From an uncultured Acetatifactor sp. (GTDB taxonomy: Bacteria; Bacillota; Clostridia; Lachnospirales; Lachnospiraceae), in the NCBI GenBank assembly GCA_910578185.1, contig CAJTPN010000029.1, positions 1-36,056 on the forward strand: a DNA stretch of 36,056 nucleotides. The letters run 5' to 3'. The first letter of the stretch is position 1; each line of letters starts with the position of its first letter. Positions 30,956 to 36,056 of this stretch are shown one piece after another. Made by a program: the position numbers and the translations under genes. The notes beneath the pieces were generated by a model that worked only from the letters and a program-made list of their open reading frames with translations, ran no database searches and was not told where the DNA came from.

Positions 30956-32071
30956 TCACATATCGGTTTGAGCCAGCGAATAGAACTGGTGAATAACATG
31001 CCCTGTGCCGTTTTGGGACCAATTACTCAAGTGCGCCATATAGCGATCCGGACGGTTGTCGGGGACTTCAAATATCAAAAGACCTGTGCGGCTTTCATAA
31101 GCTTCCAGCATGTACTCGCGTGGCAGCACATCTTCCCAGAAGATTTCTTCGGGATCCTGTTTATGAGTGAGCGGAAAGACATAATCAATGCTGTCGTCAC
31201 CAAACAGCATAATTCGGAAATCAGTGTCAAACAGGGTAATCCTCTTGTCGGAGGTATTTGTAACGGTAATCCGAACAGCCAACAGCTCCATGCCTTCTTC
31301 GGGAACATAATTTTCATAGGCATCACAAACATAGCTTTCCTCCACAGTGAATTCATAAAGGCAAAGCTGTGAGTCGGAAATAGATGCATAATCGCCCACA
31401 GACCAATCGGATTCGGGATGATGTTTCAGGATCCAATCTTCATCCACATTTGTCAGCTGGCCTGAGTGCTGTTCCGTACATTCGGAATCGGTGTGAAGAT
31501 AGACAAAGAACACATCCCCTGTGGTATTGTCGTCAAATTCTTCCAGATAAGAAATGCTGAAATTTTCCTTGCCTTGGGGGACTTCAAACACCAGCGTTCC
31601 TGTTTGGCTTTGGCCGGATGCAAGCAAGTATTCTTCAGGCAACACATCCTCACCAAGTGCAGTGCAGGAAATTCCCTGAAAAGTCAATGGAAATTCATAG
31701 GCATCCTCCCCTGGATCGCCCCATTGAATCTGAAAATCGGTATCATACATTGGAATTTCCAGGGAAGAAGTATTATGCACGGTGATCTGCGCTGCCACCA
31801 ATTCCTTGCCTTCCTCAGGTGTATAATCGCCGTATTGGCCGCACAGATAGGCATCCGATATGGTGAAGTCAAAAAAATAGGTGTGCATGGTGCTGAGAAT
31901 GTGCCCTTCCGCATTGCCATAGGAATCAGGAGTAATCACTTGCCCTTCCGCAGGGGTAGTGAGGCCTTGATTCCAAAATCCGGTTCCGTTTGAAAAGGCG
32001 TTGCTGGGATGAGTGCCACAGCCTGTCAAGGCGGTTAGCGCGGTAAGTAAAAGCAGTGTTGTTTTTTTCAT
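30956..32071 (-). CDS. Lipoprotein with two DUF4352-like domains
   Basis: A 371-residue exported lipoprotein: basic start, hydrophobic TLLLLTALTAL and lipobox LTGC. Two related beta-sandwich-like domains follow, at about 60-200 and 225-365. Each has a THTYFFDF/LCLYEFTV strand, a VPEEGMELLAVRITVTNTS-type strand, an FDTDF motif, and a leaving-strand LVFEVP. This pattern fits the DUF4352/telomeric-repeat-factor-like immunoglobulin-like fold of Gram-positive lipoproteins. Function unknown; probably cell-surface binding. The first domain closely resembles the single domain of the neighbouring lipoprotein, which suggests duplication. The gene ends just before the palindromic terminator. Confidence 0.82.
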   Translation of the reverse strand: MKKTTLLLLTALTALTGCGTHPSNAFSNGTGFWNQGLTTPAEGQVITPDSYGNAEGHILSTMHTYFFDFTISDAYLCGQYGDYTPEEGKELVAAQITVHNTSSLEIPMYDTDFQIQWGDPGEDAYEFPLTFQGISCTALGEDVLPEEYLLASGQSQTGTLVFEVPQGKENFSISYLEEFDDNTTGDVFFVYLHTDSECTEQHSGQLTNVDEDWILKHHPESDWSVGDYASISDSQLCLYEFTVEESYVCDAYENYVPEEGMELLAVRITVTNTSDKRITLFDTDFRIMLFGDDSIDYVFPLTHKQDPEEIFWEDVLPREYMLEAYESRTGLLIFEVPDNRPDRYMAHLSNWSQNGTGHVIHQFYSLAQTDM

Positions 32072-32135
32072 ATGATACCTCTCTTTTTTTAGTTATCTCG
32101 ACAGATCAGTCAAATAATTTGATTAAATATACGTT

Positions 32136-32315
32136 ATGTTAGTGCCGGCTGAAGACTTGTATGGACAGAAGGCCATTGATTCAGAGCCTGTAGAAAGTGA
32201 CTTTGAAATATCATGGTGTCCCGGACACAAGACAGCTATATATGAACTGACATTAGTGTCAGAAGTTTTGCTAAGGAGTATCTGGCTCTTGGAAATAAGA
32301 AGAAATTTTCTGTAA
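32136..32315 (+). other. Small open frame of 59 codons, uncertain
   Basis: ATG 32136 to TAA 32315 encodes an acidic 59-residue peptide with no recognised family. There is no strong ribosome binding site. It lies in the 340-bp gap between the two divergently placed lipoprotein units and contains a 13-bp dyad GTGTCCCGGACAC (32216-32228) and a CTGACA-TTAG-TGTCAG hairpin (32247-32262). It could be remnant coding DNA or part of the promoter region of the minus-strand lipoprotein. Confidence 0.25.
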
Positions 32316-32414
32316 AACTTATCGTAGCACAGGCGAAAAGAAAAAACAACTTGTTATAAGATAAAGATGCCAAAATGATGCAACCCTACGAATTACTAAC
32401 TGACATTGACATGC

Positions 32415-32448
32415 AAAAAGGACCGCCTCTATGGTGGCGGCCCTTTTT
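32415..32448. terminator. Terminator downstream of the second lipoprotein gene
   Basis: AAAAAGG-A-CCGCC pairs with GGCGG-C-CCTTTTT. A and T tracts flank both sides, so it can stop the minus-strand lipoprotein transcript 38 bp after its stop codon. Confidence 0.85.
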
Positions 32449-32485
32449 GAAAAAAATCCAAATATGGATTGCTGCACTTGCTTGA

Positions 32486-33040
32486 TTACTGGCGGCTGGG
32501 TGTGAAATATACAAAGAATACATTTCCGGTGGTATCGTCATCAAATTCTTCCAGATAGGAAATGCTGAAATCTTTCTTGCCTGTAGGAACCTCAAATACC
32601 AATAATCCGCTGCGGCTTTCGTTTACGCCCAAGCTGTATTCGGCGGGAAACATTTTATCACTTACATTATCGGTGCTTCTCAGATAAAAAGTGATAGGAA
32701 AATCAAAAGCGTCTTCAGTGTTATCACCCCATTGAATCTGGAAATCCGTGTCAAACATGGGGGTGGTTGATTTGGCGGTGTTCTTGATGGTCACTTCCGC
32801 AACTACCAGTTCTTTTCCTTCCCCAGAGGGAACATAACCTTCAAACTCATTGCATACATAGGCATTTGTCACGGTATAGTCGAAAAAGTAAGTGTGCATG
32901 GTGTCGTTTAAGTAGCCTTCTGCATTACCGTTTTCGTCAGGATATCCGGGTTCAGCAGATGAGGGATTCAATGGTGATGCGCAACCTGCAAGAGAAACTG
33001 CCATAATGGCGGCCAACAAAAGTGAAACAATTTTTTTCAT
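32486..33040 (-). CDS. Lipoprotein with one DUF4352-like domain
   Basis: A 184-residue lipoprotein with signal MKKIVSLLLAAIMAVSLAGC ending at the lipobox Cys. The mature part has one DUF4352-like domain carrying the same landmarks as the larger paralogue: NAEGYLNDTMHTYFFDYTV, MFDTDFQIQWGD, LLVFEVPTGKKDFSISYLEE and DDTTGNVFFVY. GGAGG precedes ATG 33040; an upstream in-frame ATG at 33091 is not preferred. It has its own terminator, so it is not co-transcribed with the two-domain gene, although both point the same way. Function unknown. Confidence 0.85.
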   Translation of the reverse strand: MKKIVSLLLAAIMAVSLAGCASPLNPSSAEPGYPDENGNAEGYLNDTMHTYFFDYTVTNAYVCNEFEGYVPSGEGKELVVAEVTIKNTAKSTTPMFDTDFQIQWGDNTEDAFDFPITFYLRSTDNVSDKMFPAEYSLGVNESRSGLLVFEVPTGKKDFSISYLEEFDDDTTGNVFFVYFTPSRQ

Positions 33041-33396
33041 GTCTTTTCCTCCATATGATATGTAATTCTTTCTTTCAATATGGTACCACATTTGATGAAT
33101 TCATACAATTTAAAAACTGGCAAAAAAGTAGGACAAATAATAGTGAAAAGTATACAATTTCACCTGCTATATGGGAATAAAATGATTATAATACCAAAAA
33201 GAGGAGTTGCTGCAATCTACATCGTTAATATTTTAATAGGATACACTTAGGATACTGTTAAGATACACCATAAGCGTAATGTGTTACCATGTTTTTGAAT
33301 ATATGATCTAAACGTTACAGGTCAAATGCCCATCGGAAATAATTCCATAATGGGAGACAGGGCTGTTGCGAAATGGAAAAGGGAGGTAATCATATT
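33041..33396. promoter_or_regulatory. Divergent AT-rich regulatory region
   Basis: The 355 bp between the minus-strand lipoprotein and the plus-strand solute-binding protein contain no gene. They must hold promoters for both. The clearest structure is the triple direct repeat at 33238-33270 (separate entry). A TTAATATTTTAA-like dyad lies just before it. Confidence 0.5.
33238..33270 (+). repeat. Three 11-bp direct repeats, likely regulator site
   Basis: AGGATACACTT, AGGATACTGTT and AAGATACACCA are contiguous, sharing A-G/A-GATAC. The 11-bp period puts each copy on the same face of DNA, as in PhoB/OmpR-type direct-repeat operators. They are 127 bp upstream of the solute-binding protein start. 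Confidence 0.55.
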
Positions 33397-35592
33397 ATGA
33401 GACAAAGCAAAAGAAGTATTGCCGCATTTTTGTGCGCCGCTTTGGTGGCGGCTGCATGTGGGTGCGGTAAAGAAGCTGGGGGAGGAAGTGGTTTTAGCGA
33501 AACGCCCAAAGGTAGATATGTGGAAACACAGGAGGTGTTGCCGGAACAGTTGAATGACTGGACCATTCGGCAGTTGTTTACGGTGGAGGATAAGGTTCGG
33601 CTTTTGACCACGAAACAGGAGGGGGATAAAACCATTCTGAGGGAGTGGGAGAAACAGGGAGACGGTTATGCGGATGTGACACAGAAGTGGCTGTCTGACG
33701 TTTGGTTACATTGCGGAAGTTGGCTGGAGGTTCAACTGATGAGCACGGAGGACGGCATGCAATATTTGTTTGCCGGCTATGTGGCGGACGGGGAAGAAGA
33801 TTACAAAGGCCATTTATGGCGAGGAAAAGGAGAAGAGGGAAAGGAAATCACTCCGGAAAAGTGGTCAAAGCAAAATGAAGAATGGGGAGGGTATGAGTAT
33901 GTCAGGACGGTTGTGGCATTGGATAACGGTACGGTGGTGACAAGCTCCTTTACTTCAGTGGATACCTTTTATGGAGAAGACGGCAGTCTTTTAAACAGCA
34001 GTCAGTTCAATCCGGATTATGGGGAAACCATTCTTTCTGATGGCAAAAATGTTTATATCACTCTTATGAATGCTTCAGGAAATGTATCCGGAATTGAAAA
34101 GTGGATTGACGGAAAGGCGGACGGCGCCGTCGCCATTCCCTATTCTGAGAGCAGTGCAAATGCCTTCTTTTGTGCTTTAGGAGACGGGACTTTGATTTCG
34201 GCCGGCTCTGACGGAATTTTTCGTTGTCAGACGGGAAGTACCGATTGGGAAAAGCTGATAGACGGAGTAGAGACAGATTTTGGTCTGACAGGCTGTTGGT
34301 GCACAGGGATAACCGCATTATCGGACGGATGTATCTTTGTCTTGTTTGAGGAGTCAGGAGGCACAAAGAAAATAAATAAGTATGAATATGACCCGGAGGC
34401 GGTAATTGAAATCAAGGAAACGCTGAAGCTGTATACGGTTCATGAAAGTTATCTGCTTAACCAGGCCGCGGCGCTGTATCACAGGAAACATCCGGAGGTA
34501 CTGATTACGATTCAGTCTGTATATCCCAGATACTATTACGAGGAAACGGATTACAATGCCGTTTATCAGGAGCTCAATACTATGCTGATGGGAGACGATG
34601 CGCCGGATATTCTGGTGATGGACCACCTGAATATGGATTCCTATGCTGCAAAAGGTTTGCTGGCAGATATCAATGACGTAGTGGGCGAATTGGAAGAAAG
34701 CGGTAAGCTGCTGTCCAATATTACCGGTTCCTATGTGCGGGAGGATGGTGCCAGGTATGTGGTACCTCTGCAGTTCGGTTTTCAGCTGGCCGTAGGGCGG
34801 GATATTTCTCCGGAAAATATGAGTACCATCAAGGAATTGGCACGGTTTCTTGATGGAAAGGAGTACAGCTATCTTGGCGCATTGACAGTGGGTGAGCTGG
34901 TGGATAAGTTTTATCCATATATCTGCGACCGGATCATCCATGAAAAACAGTTGGATAAGGAAGTGATGGGAGAGTATTTGGAATATCTGAAAATAATTGC
35001 GGATAACTGCGGAATCATAGACAGAAGGGACAAGGAGGAACGGGGATTTAACATGTGGGATCTGCCGGATCAGGCGAAACTGGCGTTTGAGGAGGCGGAC
35101 GGTTTTAAGGGATGTATGTTCCCCATAGCCATAAACGATTATGTCAATGGGGTGTACACGGCTTTTGAGAGCAGCTTTATTCCCTCGGTTCAGGTGGGAG
35201 TCTGTACAAAGAGCAAATATGTGGATACGGCAAAGGACTTCCTGCGTTTTGCGCTTTCGGAGGAAATTCAGGATACCGATTACTACAGCGGTTTTCCTGT
35301 TAATCTTACATCCCTGGAGAAACAGTCCATAGAAGATCGTTCGGAAGCGGAAGCGGAGACAGCAATTCAGGTAGACGGGGGATATGAGACATTTACTATA
35401 AAGCAGTATCCAAAGGAGACGGCGGATGAGTTGATGGCGTTGTGTAAGACGTTGGATCGACCAATGAAAGAGGATGAGAAGATTCGGGAAGTTTTGACAG
35501 AATCCCTGGTCGGCTACTTTAACGGTACCCAGTCCAAGGAGGACACAATACAGAAAATCGAAGGCGGGCTGAAAATGTATCTGGCGGAATAA
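33397..35592 (+). CDS. Large extracellular solute-binding lipoprotein
   Basis: A 731-residue exported lipoprotein: MRQSKRSIAAFLCAALVAAAC, with the lipid-anchor Cys near 21-23. Residues about 40-335 form an unusual N-terminal region of short beta-like strands (repeats of the kind DGTLISAGSDGIFRCQ), possibly a beta-propeller. Residues about 340-700 are an extracellular solute-binding fold of the sugar ABC type: LKLYTVHESYLLNQAAALYHR, then NTMLMGDDAPDILVMD, and FIPSVQVGVCTKSKYVDTAKDF with FPVN near the end. It would deliver an oligosaccharide to an ABC importer, but no permease or ATPase lies in the window. ATG 33397 follows GGGAGG. Confidence 0.85.
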   Translation: MRQSKRSIAAFLCAALVAAACGCGKEAGGGSGFSETPKGRYVETQEVLPEQLNDWTIRQLFTVEDKVRLLTTKQEGDKTILREWEKQGDGYADVTQKWLSDVWLHCGSWLEVQLMSTEDGMQYLFAGYVADGEEDYKGHLWRGKGEEGKEITPEKWSKQNEEWGGYEYVRTVVALDNGTVVTSSFTSVDTFYGEDGSLLNSSQFNPDYGETILSDGKNVYITLMNASGNVSGIEKWIDGKADGAVAIPYSESSANAFFCALGDGTLISAGSDGIFRCQTGSTDWEKLIDGVETDFGLTGCWCTGITALSDGCIFVLFEESGGTKKINKYEYDPEAVIEIKETLKLYTVHESYLLNQAAALYHRKHPEVLITIQSVYPRYYYEETDYNAVYQELNTMLMGDDAPDILVMDHLNMDSYAAKGLLADINDVVGELEESGKLLSNITGSYVREDGARYVVPLQFGFQLAVGRDISPENMSTIKELARFLDGKEYSYLGALTVGELVDKFYPYICDRIIHEKQLDKEVMGEYLEYLKIIADNCGIIDRRDKEERGFNMWDLPDQAKLAFEEADGFKGCMFPIAINDYVNGVYTAFESSFIPSVQVGVCTKSKYVDTAKDFLRFALSEEIQDTDYYSGFPVNLTSLEKQSIEDRSEAEAETAIQVDGGYETFTIKQYPKETADELMALCKTLDRPMKEDEKIREVLTESLVGYFNGTQSKEDTIQKIEGGLKMYLAE

Positions 35593-35737
35593 TGACGTTG
35601 GTAACAAATCTGTGGGGTGTTTGATTGGTTATTTACTTTCAGCCACGGTATAACAGAAAATTGACAGAAAATCAAAAAAAGAATTGACTTTTGGTGCGGA
35701 AGATGTTACCTGTCTTTCGGAGTTGAAGTAAAAAAAT

Positions 35738-35775
35738 AGTGCTAAGCCACAGTTCAAAACCTATGGCTTAGCACT
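35738..35775. terminator. Hairpin with A/T flanks, probable bidirectional terminator
   Basis: AGTGCTAAGCCA and TGGCTTAGCACT (12 bp perfect) surround a 14-base loop, with a preceding A-run and a following T-rich tract. It overlaps the last codons of the transposase fragment, so it likely ends that transcript and the solute-binding protein transcript. Confidence 0.7.
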
Positions 35776-36056
35776 TTATTTATCTCTTCATTTCCTAAAA
35801 AATAAGATGTCAACGGTAATCCTGTTACGGAAGAAAGCTCTCTTATGAAAGGTGAGTTTCGCGTAAGGTTTATGAATTTCCGGTCAGATATTTTTGCAAC
35901 CCTGAAATCATGGATGAAATCAAAAATCTCTTCCGTACCATATTCATCCCTCAAAATATGTATCTGCAGGAGCCTCGTCAACAGTACCGCCAGGTAGCAG
36001 ATCAGGAAATGTCCGGTTATGGTTTCTTCTTTCTGCAGATATACAGGCCGTGCATC
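35754..36056 (-). mobile_element. IS1634-type transposase, C-terminal end (runs off the right edge)
   Basis: The minus-strand frame is open through position 36056. Its start reads RPVYLQKEETITGHFLICYL, the conserved segment near the C terminus of IS1634-family (IS4-like DDE) transposases, and continues to LSHRF at the stop (35754). About 100 residues are visible; the DDE catalytic part would be to the right of the window. The element's left end should lie between 35593 and 35740, but I could not define an inverted repeat. Whether the element is complete is unknown. Confidence 0.75.

Noticed and set aside
35593..35740. Defined inverted terminal repeat of the IS1634-type element
   Set aside because: Only the hairpin at 35738-35775 is clear, and it behaves like a terminator; the other end is outside the window so no match can be made.

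Overview
The window looks like a chromosome segment of an endospore-forming, anaerobic Clostridia, most like a gut Lachnospiraceae. This rests on spore genes (spoVAD, spoIIM, an alpha/beta SASP with a sigma-G-like promoter), strong GGAGG-type ribosome binding sites, a uronate-degradation operon typical of gut Clostridia, and moderate GC content with AT-rich intergenic stretches. No tRNA, rRNA, CRISPR array or prophage was seen.

Layout. 1-2070: the 3' part of a secreted or surface protein with 14-residue repeats and two SH3-like domains, then an isolated spoVAD. 2361-3753: a decayed ABC exporter gene. 4020-7748: class I aminotransferase, Nudix ADP-ribose pyrophosphatase, spoIIM, and convergent DAHP synthase. 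7749-8463: gene-poor, holding a foldable RNA-like element. 8464-11268: ECF sigma factor, membrane anti-sigma-like protein, secreted protein, and a small KTSC-like protein whose best start codon is ATT. 11294-12306: truncated alcohol dehydrogenase remnant and a Fur-box-controlled small Cys-rich membrane protein. 12429-18790: polysaccharide deacetylase, then the conserved block pyrH-frr-uppS-cdsA-dxr-rseP (ribosome recycling, isoprenoid and lipid carrier synthesis, phospholipid precursor, membrane protease). cdsA carries an apparent -1 frameshift in a G7 run. 18977-20681: a PP2C-like protein that has lost its metal ligands, next to a soluble Ser/Thr kinase. 20746-21680: transaldolase-like aldolase and convergent SASP. 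21940-26096: a double-receiver protein, a PocR hybrid histidine kinase with Hpt, and a thioesterase.

26181-30886 is a compact operon taking unsaturated or keto-deoxy uronates to pyruvate plus glyceraldehyde 3-phosphate: kduI, a KduD/DhuD-type dehydrogenase, an RpiB-family protein that resembles the streptococcal isomerase DhuI, a KDPG aldolase fused to a VOC-like domain, and KDG kinase. It ends at a perfect bidirectional terminator. It appears to carry two unrelated isomerases for the same step.

30956-36056: two paralogous DUF4352-like lipoproteins on the minus strand, a large solute-binding lipoprotein on the plus strand preceded by three 11-bp direct repeats, and the C-terminal end of an IS1634-type transposase running off the right edge.

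The most notable points are the paired KduI and DhuI-like isomerases, the kinase/pseudophosphatase pair, the structured element at 7804-7923, the frameshifted cdsA, the ATT-start KTSC gene, and the hairpin leader of the SASP gene. All assignments come from reading the sequence; no database search was run.
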